Both the position numbers and the translations under genes were made by a program. Source: CAYZXL01 sp964482435 (lineage in GTDB: Bacteria; Auribacterota; JABMQX01). From it: a stretch of 20,784 bases of DNA. Below the pieces are notes generated by a model. It saw nothing but the letters and a program-made list of their open reading frames with translations, was not told the origin of the DNA and did no database searches. Position 1 is the stretch's first letter. Each line of letters opens with the position of its first letter. The stretch spans positions 1 to 20,784 of the forward strand of contig CAYZXL010000074.1 of the NCBI GenBank assembly GCA_964482435.1, given 5' to 3'. Of this stretch, positions 13,980-20,784 are shown piece after piece.

Positions 13980-16616
13980 CTACTGGAAAAGGTCGAGGCT
14001 CTTCTTGATTTTCTCGCCCTGGGCCGTCAACGTGGAAAGGCGCTCCCTTTCTCTTTGAACAACCTCCGGTGGGGCTTTCTGGAGGAAATCCGGGTTCTCC
14101 AGTTTCCGCCTTGACCGTTCGAGCTCGGCGCTGACCTTCTCATATTGCTTCCTCCAGCGAGCAGCTTCTGCCTCCACGTCAACTTCTCCTTCGAGGCAGA
14201 GATAAATCGTCCCCATGGGGCTTATCGCCGAAGGCGCCATTTTCGTCGGGGCAAAATCCATGTCCACGCTCACCTCCGAAGCGCGGAGCATTAGCCCGAC
14301 ATTATCTCGCTCCTGGAGGATGAAATCCCTTTCTTTCGCGCCAGAAGGCTTGACGGCGAACCTCATTTTCTTGTCGGGCGGTATATCGTACTCCCCGCGA
14401 AGATTCCGGCCCGCACGGATCAGCTCGTACTTCGCCATGACCATGTCTGATACTCGCCTGTCGAGGGAAAGCCTCAACGACTTGGGCCAGGAGGAGGCCA
14501 TCAATGGCGTGTCGTCATCACGAGGCAAAAGCCCCCAGACCGCCTCCGTCAGAAACGGCATGAACGGATGGAGAAGCCGAAGAGAGGCATCCAGAACAAA
14601 GTGGAGAACGTTCTGCGTGCGTGCCTTCTCTTCCCCGGAATCGCCAAAAAGCTTCGGCTTTGCATATTCGATGTACCGGTCACAATAGTGATGCCAGAAG
14701 AAATCGTAAACCGCCGATGCCGCGTCGCTGAACCGATACTTTCGGAGGGCTGAGGAGACCTCCCTGATGGTATCGTCGAGCTTTGAGAGGATACACACGT
14801 CGTCGGAGGAGAGGGTGCTTGGGTCCAAGCGCCCCATTCGAGAGAAACCTTCCAGATTCGACAGCACGAACCGCGACGCATTCCAGACCTTGTTGGCGAA
14901 GTTGCGCCCAATCTCGAACTTCTCTCTCGAAAGGAAAACGTCCTGCCCCTGCGCCGTGATCAGGATGATGCTGAACCTCAGCGCATCCGCTCCGAACTCC
15001 TCGATAATCTCCAGAGGGTCAATGATGTTCCCCAGAGACTTGCTCATCTTCGTGCCGGTGTCGTCCCTGACCGTGCCGTGGATGTAAACGTCCTTGAACG
15101 GAATGCCTCCGACGAACTCCAGCCCCGCCATAATCATCTTCGCCACCCAGAAGAAAATAATCTCCTGCGCGGTGACCAGCGCATCGGTCGGATAATAGAA
15201 CCTCAAATCGTCGTTGTCCTCCGGCCAACCGAGGGTCGAAAAGGGCCATAGCCACGAGGAGAACCACGTGTCAAGAACGTCCTCGTCCTGCTTGAGGTCT
15301 GTCCCTGGGCACCTCGGGCAAGATTCCGGTCGCCCGATGGAGGCAACGACCTCCCGGCAGCCCTCACAGTACCAGATGGGGAGGCGGTGTCCCCACCATA
15401 GCTGCCGCGAGATGCACCAATCGCGGATGTTCTCCATCCAGTTGGTGTACACCTTCGTCCAGCGCTTCGGATAGAACTTGATTTTCCCGTCGAGGACGAC
15501 CTTCAAGGCGGGCTCTGCGAGGGGTTTCATTTTCACAAACCACTGAAGGGAAAGACGCGGCTCCACGATGGTGTCGCATCGGTAGCACCGCCCTAAGGCA
15601 TAGGTATGCTTCTCGACTTTTTCCAGCAGCCCGCGCTCGTCGAGGTCCTCTAAAAGCTTTGTTCGACAGATAAACCGGTCCAGTCCCTCGTACGGCCCGG
15701 CGTTCGCGTTCATGGTCCCATCCTCGTTCATCACATTGACGGACGGCAAATCGTGGCGTTGTCCCATGAGGAAATCGTTCGGGTCGTGCGCCGGGGTCAC
15801 TTTCACAATCCCCGTCCCGAACTTGGGGTCAACAAAATCGTCGGCGACTACCCTCAGCTCCCTTTCGAGGATTGGCAGCATGACGACCTTGTCCTTGAGG
15901 GTCCGCAGCCTCTTATCCTTTGGGTTGAGGGCCACCGCAGTGTCGCCGAGCATGGTCTCCGGCCGCGTCGTAGCGACGATGACGAAATCGCCGCTCTCCC
16001 TTATCGGATACTTGATGTAGTAGAGCCTTCCCTCCTGGTCAGTCCGGCTCACCTCCTCTTCAGAAAGCGCCGTCTGACATCTTGGACACCAGTTGACGAT
16101 GTAGTTCCCCCGGTAAATGTAGCCTTTCTTGTAGAGGCGCAAAAAGACTTCCTGGACAGCTCTGGTCAGCCCCTCGTCCATGGTGAAGCGCTCTCGCTGC
16201 CAGTCGCAAGAGCAGCCGAGCTTCTGGAGTTGTTCCTTGATGGTGCTTCCGTGCCGCTCCCTCCATTCCCAGACCTTCTCGACGAATTTTTCTCTTCCGA
16301 GGTCTTTCCTGGAGATGCCCTGTCTGGCAAGGCTTTTCTCGACGGCGTTTTGCGTCGCAATTCCGGCGTGGTCTGTCCCGTAAAGCCACAGGGTGTTGAA
16401 CCCGGACATTCGCTTCCAGCGGATGAGAATGTCCTGGATGGTATTGTTGAGGGCGTGCCCCATGTGGAGGATGCCCGTGACGTTAGGCGGAGGGATGGCG
16501 ATGCAGTACGGCTCTCCTCCGGCACCGGACTCCGAATGGAAAAGGCCCTTTGAACGCCACAACTCGAAGATTTTGCCTTCGGTATCCTTCGGGTTATATT
16601 GCTTGGGGATTTCCAT
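13980..16616 (-). CDS. valS: valyl-tRNA synthetase
   Basis: ValS charges tRNA-Val and edits mischarged threonine. The 878-residue class-I enzyme has the HIGH motif as HMGH (51-54) in 'PPPNVTGILHMGHAL' and KMSKS at 523-527. The CP1 editing domain carries 'TTRPETMLGDTAV' (from about 216) and 'VTPAHDPND' (about 273-281). Zinc-type Cys pairs occur at 177/180, 344/347, 417/420 and 433/436. The C-terminus (about 810-878) is the coiled-coil arm typical of ValS ('EAEAARWRKQYEKVSAELER', 'PPEVVQRERERL'). The ATG at 16616 has AGGTAGG upstream. It lies 91 bp after lysC and may be in the same transcript. The protein is complete with no missing motif. Confidence 0.98.
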   Translation of the reverse strand: MEIPKQYNPKDTEGKIFELWRSKGLFHSESGAGGEPYCIAIPPPNVTGILHMGHALNNTIQDILIRWKRMSGFNTLWLYGTDHAGIATQNAVEKSLARQGISRKDLGREKFVEKVWEWRERHGSTIKEQLQKLGCSCDWQRERFTMDEGLTRAVQEVFLRLYKKGYIYRGNYIVNWCPRCQTALSEEEVSRTDQEGRLYYIKYPIRESGDFVIVATTRPETMLGDTAVALNPKDKRLRTLKDKVVMLPILERELRVVADDFVDPKFGTGIVKVTPAHDPNDFLMGQRHDLPSVNVMNEDGTMNANAGPYEGLDRFICRTKLLEDLDERGLLEKVEKHTYALGRCYRCDTIVEPRLSLQWFVKMKPLAEPALKVVLDGKIKFYPKRWTKVYTNWMENIRDWCISRQLWWGHRLPIWYCEGCREVVASIGRPESCPRCPGTDLKQDEDVLDTWFSSWLWPFSTLGWPEDNDDLRFYYPTDALVTAQEIIFFWVAKMIMAGLEFVGGIPFKDVYIHGTVRDDTGTKMSKSLGNIIDPLEIIEEFGADALRFSIILITAQGQDVFLSREKFEIGRNFANKVWNASRFVLSNLEGFSRMGRLDPSTLSSDDVCILSKLDDTIREVSSALRKYRFSDAASAVYDFFWHHYCDRYIEYAKPKLFGDSGEEKARTQNVLHFVLDASLRLLHPFMPFLTEAVWGLLPRDDDTPLMASSWPKSLRLSLDRRVSDMVMAKYELIRAGRNLRGEYDIPPDKKMRFAVKPSGAKERDFILQERDNVGLMLRASEVSVDMDFAPTKMAPSAISPMGTIYLCLEGEVDVEAEAARWRKQYEKVSAELERSRRKLENPDFLQKAPPEVVQRERERLSTLTAQGEKIKKSLDLFQ

Positions 16617-16707
16617 TACGGCGACCTACCTCAGTGAGAAATCCGCCCGGGCGAAATGCCCCCCCGGCGTCAGGCCCACTTCCTTCGACGGCGACCTTGA
16701 ACACCGT

Positions 16708-17946
16708 TCACTCCGATTCGTCGGCTTCCGGAGCTTCCCCCAGTTTGAAATTCTCATGGATGGCGCGAGCGGCCGCCTCGCCGGCTTCCGCCTTCACAAG
16801 GCAGGATATTTTGATCTCCGAAGTGCTAATCATCTCGATATTGACGTTGTTCTCCGCCAGAGCGGCGAAGACATCTGCCGCAACGCCCGGATGCCCTCTC
16901 ATTCCAATGCCGACCGCCGAGACCTTCGAGAAACCTTCCTCGACGGTCATTCCGCCCGCTCCTATCTCAGCGATGGCTTTCTTGACTGCTTCCTGAGTCT
17001 TTTTGAGTTCCGCTCGCGCGACGCTGAAGGACATGTCTGGTTTTCCCTGCTGATTCAGCGCCTGCACAATCATGTCAACGTCAACGTTCACCTTTGCTAT
17101 GGCGCCGAAAATCCTGGCAGCCACTCCGGGCCTGTCCGGAACGTTGAATATGTTGATTCTCGCCTGGTCTTTCAAAAGGGCTACTCCGGTGATTCTCGTC
17201 TTTTCCATATCGGGAGTCTCCTCAACGATGAGTGTACCTGGGTCTTCCGTGAAGCTCGACCTCACTGACAGAGGCACGTTATATTTGCTGGCGAACTCCA
17301 CGGACCTCAATTGCAAAACCTTTGCTCCAAGCCCCGCCAGCTCCAGCATTTCGTCGGTGCTAATCTTTTCCAACTTCCGAGCCGAGGGCACGACCCGCGG
17401 GTCAGCCGTGTAAACGCCGTCCACGTCGGTGTATATCTCGCACAGGTCTGCCTTCAAGGCCGCCGCAACAGCCACCGCGGAGGTATCCGAGCCCCCTCGC
17501 CCGAGAGTCGTAATGTTCCCGTTGATGTCAACTCCCTGGAAGCCCGCGATGACGACGATGTATCCTTCCTTCATCTTGCTGAGGATGTTACCGGTGCCGA
17601 TGTCTATTATCCGGGCCTTGGTGTGAGTGCTATCCGTCAGGATTCCCACCTGGTAGCCAGTCATGGAGATAGCCTTGCAACCAAGTTCCTGAATCGCCAT
17701 AGCCAGCAACGCCACAGATATTTGCTCCCCCGTCGAAACAAGCATGTCGTATTCCCGCCCGTGGGGGTCCGGACTTATCTCGTACGCCATGGAGATGAGC
17801 CTGTCAGTGGTGCCGGCTGCGGCAGACGCCACCACCGCCACCTCGTGCCCTTCATCCTTCGTCCGGCAAATCCTTTTCGCGACGTTTCTGAGGCGCTCCG
17901 CGTTGGCCACGGATGTTCCGCCGTACTTTTGCACGATCAATGCCAT
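16708..17946 (-). CDS. lysC: aspartate kinase with tandem ACT domains
   Basis: Aspartokinase phosphorylates aspartate, the first step to lysine, threonine and methionine. From the ATG at 17946 it has 412 residues. It starts with 'MALIVQKYGGTSV' (KYGGTSV at 7-13), then 'SAAAGTTDRLI', 'STGEQISVALLAMA', 'GRGGSDTSAVAVAA' (about 149-162) and 'EIYTDVDGVYTADPR'. Two ACT regulatory domains follow: the first near 'ARINIFNVPDRPGVAARIF' (from about 254), the second near 'VSAVGIGMRGHPGVAADVF' (about 337 onward). The organisation resembles the lysine/threonine-inhibited class, but the effector cannot be read. GGAAGGA precedes the ATG. The start overlaps the apgM-like stop by 10 bp, implying co-expression. 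Confidence 0.97.
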   Translation of the reverse strand: MALIVQKYGGTSVANAERLRNVAKRICRTKDEGHEVAVVASAAAGTTDRLISMAYEISPDPHGREYDMLVSTGEQISVALLAMAIQELGCKAISMTGYQVGILTDSTHTKARIIDIGTGNILSKMKEGYIVVIAGFQGVDINGNITTLGRGGSDTSAVAVAAALKADLCEIYTDVDGVYTADPRVVPSARKLEKISTDEMLELAGLGAKVLQLRSVEFASKYNVPLSVRSSFTEDPGTLIVEETPDMEKTRITGVALLKDQARINIFNVPDRPGVAARIFGAIAKVNVDVDMIVQALNQQGKPDMSFSVARAELKKTQEAVKKAIAEIGAGGMTVEEGFSKVSAVGIGMRGHPGVAADVFAALAENNVNIEMISTSEIKISCLVKAEAGEAAARAIHENFKLGEAPEADESE

Positions 17947-19154
17947 GCGTTCATTTCCTTCCCAAACAAGATAGACATCAGGCAATGCCCTTCCACAGTC
18001 TTCAGAGACCCTTCCCTGGCCGAGAACTCGTCAAATCCCTGCACGCTGTCGGCAGGAATATCCTTCCCGCACACCGCGAAAGGAACCGGCTCCGGCGTGT
18101 GGTCTCTGACGGAGATGGGAGTGTAGTGATCGGGCATTACCATGACCCTGTAGTCTTTCAGCTCCTCCAATTTCGCAACAACACTCCCAACAATCTTTGC
18201 GTCAAACCTCTCAATTGCCGCTATTTTCTGAAGAATGTCCGCATTGTGCCCTGCTTCGTCCGCCGCTTCCACGTGCACCAGCACAAAGTCCCCCTTCTCC
18301 AGAGCCTCTATCGCAGAGAAAGCCTTCGCATCATAGTTGGTGTCGTAATACCCCGTCGCTCCCGGCACGTTCACGACGCGAAGTCCTATAAGTTTGCCAA
18401 TGCCCTTTATCAGATCAACCGCAGCGATGACCGTGCCTTCCACTCCGAACTTTTCGCGGAACGACGGCGGGATTTCGAGCTTTCCCCCGCCCCATAACCA
18501 TATCATGTTCGCGGGATTCTCCTTCAGGTCAATTTTGACCTGGTTCACGGGCTGAGCGCTGAGAATCTCGCGCGACCTCTCCATCAGCTCTCGCAAAAGC
18601 GATGAACCTTGCCCGGTGGGCAGGTTCGGCTCTATGGGCTGTCCGATGATAGCATGTGGCGGAACGCAGTGCAACTCCCCCTTACCGTCCTTCAGGAGGC
18701 TTTCCTTAACGGTTGTTACGTGGCGATAACTCACTCCCGGATAAAACGTTACGCCCTCAACCTTCATTTCCTTGTTGAGGGCTTCGATCAGCACCCTCGC
18801 TTCCTTCGTCGAGATGTGCCCGGCGCTGTAGTCCTGCATCAGCCCGTCCGAAACCGAAACCAGGTTGCACCGAAACACAATCTCATCGAAGGCAGGTTGA
18901 ATGTCAAGGCTCACGGCCTCCAGAGGCCCTCTGCCCCTGTAATACACTCGCGGGTCATAGCCCAGAATAGAAAGAGCTGCGACATCGCTTCCGGGCGTCA
19001 TATTCTGCGGGATCGTCGCCGCGAGACCTGTCGCTCCCTCGCGCGCGATGCGGTTGAGGTTGGGTGTGTCCGCGACTTGGAGCGGCGTCTTCCCCTGGAG
19101 TTTCTCCAGTGGGTAATCAGCCATCCCGTCGCAAATCAGAAGGGCGTATTTCAC
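17937..19154 (-). CDS. apgM: archaeal-type cofactor-independent phosphoglycerate mutase family; probable alternative homoserine kinase
   Basis: The protein (405 residues from the GTG at 19154) belongs to the alkaline-phosphatase superfamily, ApgM branch. Motifs are 'ALLICDGMADYP' (metal Asp), 'TPNLNRIAREGATG', 'MTPGSDVAALSILGYDP' (nucleophile Ser region), 'YYRGRGPLEA', 'HVEAADEAGHNAD' and 'MPDHYTPISVRDHTPEPVPF'. A subgroup of this family, TIGR02535 in my recollection, is annotated as a proposed homoserine kinase. It clusters with threonine genes in genomes lacking classical ThrB. The 10-bp overlap with aspartokinase fits that role better than glycolysis, but both remain possible. A TTG at 19172 could extend it by 6 residues. 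Homologues begin like 'MKY..L.GDGMAD', which favours the GTG. Confidence 0.85.
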   Translation of the reverse strand: MKYALLICDGMADYPLEKLQGKTPLQVADTPNLNRIAREGATGLAATIPQNMTPGSDVAALSILGYDPRVYYRGRGPLEAVSLDIQPAFDEIVFRCNLVSVSDGLMQDYSAGHISTKEARVLIEALNKEMKVEGVTFYPGVSYRHVTTVKESLLKDGKGELHCVPPHAIIGQPIEPNLPTGQGSSLLRELMERSREILSAQPVNQVKIDLKENPANMIWLWGGGKLEIPPSFREKFGVEGTVIAAVDLIKGIGKLIGLRVVNVPGATGYYDTNYDAKAFSAIEALEKGDFVLVHVEAADEAGHNADILQKIAAIERFDAKIVGSVVAKLEELKDYRVMVMPDHYTPISVRDHTPEPVPFAVCGKDIPADSVQGFDEFSAREGSLKTVEGHCLMSILFGKEMNAWH

Positions 19155-19370
19155 GTTCCTGTGCCTGAACAAAGTTCACGAGGGCTGACCCGTTGCCTTG
19201 CCCGAGAAGTCAACTCCTACTTCCAAGCGGAACTTCAGGGGCACCCTCGCACAATCGTGTCTTTCCTTCTATCTAACACAAAGCTCGCCCGGCTGACAGG
19301 GAACGCCGCAGTCGCACGAGCCGAAGCGCGAGAATTCTCGTAGTCGCATTTCGTGGTGAGAGACGGCACT

Positions 19371-19604
19371 CTAAGCATAAGCCTTCAGCGTCAGTGTGTA
19401 CTCCAAAGTCCCTTCCTCTGTTGGCACCTCCTCACCATGCTCCTTCAAGCTCTCTATGTATAACTCAATAGCTTCCCTTGCCATGACTATTGCTTCTTCT
19501 ATTGTCTCCCCATAGGTGACGCAGCCGGGGAGGCAAGGGACTGTCACCGTATAGCCGCCCTCAGGCTCTTTCCGCAATAAGATTTTATACCTTAACACCT
19601 TCAT
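19371..19604 (-). CDS. hicB: HicB-like antitoxin-type small protein
   Basis: This 77-residue protein starts at the ATG at 19604. It shows the HicB partial RNase-H fold signature: 'YKILLRKEPEGGYTVTVPCLPGCVTYGETIEEAIVMAREAIELYIESLKEHGEEVP', with the typical 'P.LPGC.T.G.T.EEA...' core. HicB normally neutralises the HicA mRNA interferase and may repress its own operon. Here I see no separate DNA-binding tail after the core, and no HicA (about 60-80 residues with a 'GSH' motif) on either side. So it is either an orphan or a stand-alone HicB-like protein. The frame is open to 19706, but that extension is not conserved. The ribosome site is weak. It points toward the apgM-like gene with a 216-bp gap. 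Confidence 0.82.
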   Translation of the reverse strand: MKVLRYKILLRKEPEGGYTVTVPCLPGCVTYGETIEEAIVMAREAIELYIESLKEHGEEVPTEEGTLEYTLTLKAYA

Positions 19605-19984
19605 ACCATTGCTTGATCCGACCTGCTGCGAGCCACATTTCAGCCAGCAGCGCGGTTGCTTATTGCCGTTCTGAAGTCCCTCAAAGACGCGCACTTCTCG
19701 AGCCAACGTCCCGACCTACCCGCTAAGCTGCCGGAAATTCATAGCGCTCAGGGGAAGATGCCCGGCAACAACATAGCGCGGGGCGCGAACACTAACGGAC
19801 CACGTGTAGCCGGTTCTCAGAAATACGCCCGGCGCCCCGTCTCCTCCAAAGCTCAATGGCTTTTCGGCCTCGAAGAGCGCATGGCCCAATCTCCGAGTCC
19901 AAAACGACGCGCGATAGGCGACCTTTAGCGGGAAACGACCGAAGGAACAGGTGCTCCTCCGCCAAAGAATCGAAATATGAAATA
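19605..19984. other. intergenic region between hicB-like gene and tRNA-Pro
   Basis: I see no supported gene. Open frames cross the region on both strands, but one (19716-20066, minus) simply reads through the tRNA gene. The notable item is a copy of the tRNA-Pro 5' end at 19706-19720, listed separately. No hicA-like frame was found. Confidence 0.5.
19706..19720. repeat. partial duplicate of the tRNA-Pro 5' end
   Basis: ACGTCCCGACCTACC here matches ACGTCCCGACCATACC at 20054-20069 (tRNA 5' end plus upstream flank) with a single missing base. The two copies are direct repeats about 348 nt apart. Confidence 0.5.
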
Positions 19985-20061
<77 letters not shown>

Positions 20062-20263
20062 ACCATACCTTGCTTTCAAATTACCACACCCTTCCCCCCG
20101 AAATCAACAGGTTTTTGTTGCGTCTCGTCCTCTCTCAATGACAGACGGCGGGTGGAAAAACTCCTGGGTTGCATGCGCTGGCCGAGGGCAGAGGCTTTGT
20201 CACCATGAAAGCGGGCTGCCCTTCGATGGGGGTTTGTGGTAAAACCGTCCTGACGCCAAGACC

Positions 20264-20304
20264 AGGGCGGGCGACCAAACCCGAGGGGTCGCGTGATGCG
20301 CCCC
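20264..20304 (+). promoter_or_regulatory. two-tier stem-loop, possible cis-regulatory RNA
   Basis: An inner stem GCGACC (20271-20276) pairs with GGTCGC (20287-20292). An outer stem GGGCG (20265-20269) pairs with CGCCC (20299-20303), with a 6-nt bulge on one side. It ends about 12 nt before a strong AAAGGAG site. I compared it mentally with c-di-GMP, fluoride, Moco, glycine and SAM/SAH riboswitch cores and found no match. Confidence 0.4.
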
Positions 20305-20325
20305 AAACCAAGAAAGGAGCAGCCC

Positions 20326-20364
20326 ATGACACTCTATCCCGCCGTCGGCGGGACACGTTCATAG
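20326..20364 (+). CDS. possible 12-residue leader peptide ORF
   Basis: The ATG at 20326 follows AAAGGAG (20313-20319) with 6-nt spacing. It opens a frame of 12 codons (MTLYPAVGGTRS) ending in TAG at 20362-20364. A perfect hairpin, CCCGCC-GTC-GGCGGG (about 20338-20352), lies inside it. The strong ribosome site is the only argument for translation; it may be chance. Confidence 0.3.
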   Translation: MTLYPAVGGTRS

Positions 20365-20490
20365 CAAGCAGACAGCGTACGTAGCAGCGATTCCGCATCT
20401 TGTTTTTTGGGGTGGCGGGGACCGAGGCGGTTTTTGGGATATTGGGGGGTGATGGGGGTGTGGGAGCAAATTCGCATTGGCAAAAAATTC

Positions 20491-20517
20491 TTGACCGTGG
20501 TGTGGTTATGATATAAT
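20491..20517 (+). promoter_or_regulatory. promoter with TTGACC and extended -10 TGATATAAT
   Basis: TTGACC (20491-20496) lies 15 nt before a perfect TATAAT (20512-20517). The -10 is preceded by TG with one base between, the extended -10 form that tolerates a short spacer. The ATG of the DUF6788-like gene is 35 nt further on. Confidence 0.75.
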
Positions 20518-20552
20518 AGGGAAGTATCAGGACAGAGTGGAGGGCTGCGCGG

Positions 20553-20784
20553 ATGAACAGGAGTCGGATGCCTGCGGCGGAGCGGAGGGCACGGTCTCGG
20601 TTAGCTCAGATGTTGCACGACAGGCAGTTGCTGCACGCCAGCATAGTAAGGATGGCCAGGGTGTGCGGGAATCCGAACTGCAAGTGCACGAGGGGGGAAA
20701 AGCACGTTTCGCTGTATCTTTCGGGTCGGAAAGATGGGAAGCAGCGGATGCTTTTCGTGCCGAGGGACTGGGAAGAGAAGGTGA
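20553..20784 (+). CDS. DUF6788-like protein, cut by the window end
   Basis: The ATG at 20553 follows GGAGGG (20539-20544) with 8-nt spacing and the strong promoter above. Seventy-seven codons are visible before the window ends, with no stop. The N-terminal 30 residues are basic and helical. Then come 'RVCGNPNCKCTRGEKH' with Cys38, Cys43, Cys45 and His51, a zinc-knuckle-like cluster, and 'VSLYLSGRKDGKQRMLFVP'. This matches my recollection of DUF6788, a small family of unknown function often found next to transposase genes. The assignment rests on pattern memory. Its partner, if any, lies beyond 20784. Confidence 0.7.
   Translation, partial: MNRSRMPAAERRARSRLAQMLHDRQLLHASIVRMARVCGNPNCKCTRGEKHVSLYLSGRKDGKQRMLFVPRDWEEKV

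Larger units (their letters stand above)
20062..20552. other. structured non-coding region before the DUF6788-like gene
   Basis: No standard gene is supported over about 490 nt. The region holds a GC-rich stem-loop (20264-20304) followed by a tiny ORF with a good ribosome site (20326-20364). Next comes a G-run tract (20410-20464) and the promoter of the DUF6788-like gene (20491-20517). A 71-residue frame through it (20169-20384) shows no homology I recognise. Confidence 0.5.

Noticed and set aside
19605..19860. Possible hicA upstream of the hicB-like gene
   Set aside because: All three minus-strand frames were read. None shows the HicA 'GSH' core or a continuous frame of the right length.
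20169..20384. 71-residue plus-strand frame
   Set aside because: It runs through the stem-loop region, is rich in Arg/Gly/Pro from GC bias, and has no recognisable homology.

Overview
This window looks like a chromosomal stretch from a GC-rich, probably uncultivated bacterium. I judge base composition by eye only. The core genes are bacterial in type: MreB, IspD (MEP isoprenoid pathway), BirA, NadC, class-I ValS and PurM. Other genes are typical of anaerobic or deep-branching environmental lineages: a split MetV/MetF methylenetetrahydrofolate reductase, a ComB-type phosphatase, and a phosphoglycerate-mutase-like protein beside aspartokinase. A secreted right-handed beta-helix protein and dispersed 'accgcagag'-type inverted repeats also recall Planctomycetes-like or candidate-phylum genomes. 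I cannot name the phylum from this sequence.

Layout. Positions 1-356 are non-coding as far as I can see. On the minus strand from 2597 down to 357 there is a two-gene unit with its own consensus promoter. It encodes a possible beta-sandwich protein followed by an exported beta-helix repeat protein. Divergent from it, 2903-3937 (+) encodes a membrane-anchored PDZ + alpha-crystallin (HSP20) fusion. A strong stem-loop at 4016-4047 separates it from the convergent ispD-purM pair (minus). A repeat-rich gap leads to mreB (+).

From 7832 to 19604 every intact gene is on the minus strand, in short clusters. In transcription order these are hicB-like; apgM-like/lysC (10-bp overlap); valS; nadC/birA (10-bp overlap); metV/metF (GTGA overlap); and comB-like/threonine aldolase (ATGA overlap). 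A decayed, frameshifted TPR gene (+) lies between the last two clusters. A tRNA-Pro(GGG) gene sits at 19985-20061. The last 0.5 kb holds a structured non-coding region, a G-rich tract, an extended -10 promoter and the start of a DUF6788-like gene cut by the window edge. DUF6788-like genes are often found near transposases.

How the genes fit together. Most of the middle is housekeeping metabolism: purine, isoprenoid, NAD, biotin attachment, tRNA charging, aspartate-family amino acids and one-carbon folate. The apgM-like/lysC overlap suggests the mutase-like protein acts in threonine synthesis, as the proposed non-canonical homoserine kinase, rather than in glycolysis. Threonine aldolase and MetVF further along could connect threonine, glycine and one-carbon units, but that link is inference. 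The least ordinary items are the PDZ-HSP20 fusion, the cysteine-ladder beta-helix protein, the ComB/threonine aldolase pair, the dispersed palindromes, and the structured region at 20264-20364. I did not find a clear new multi-gene defence or mobile system.
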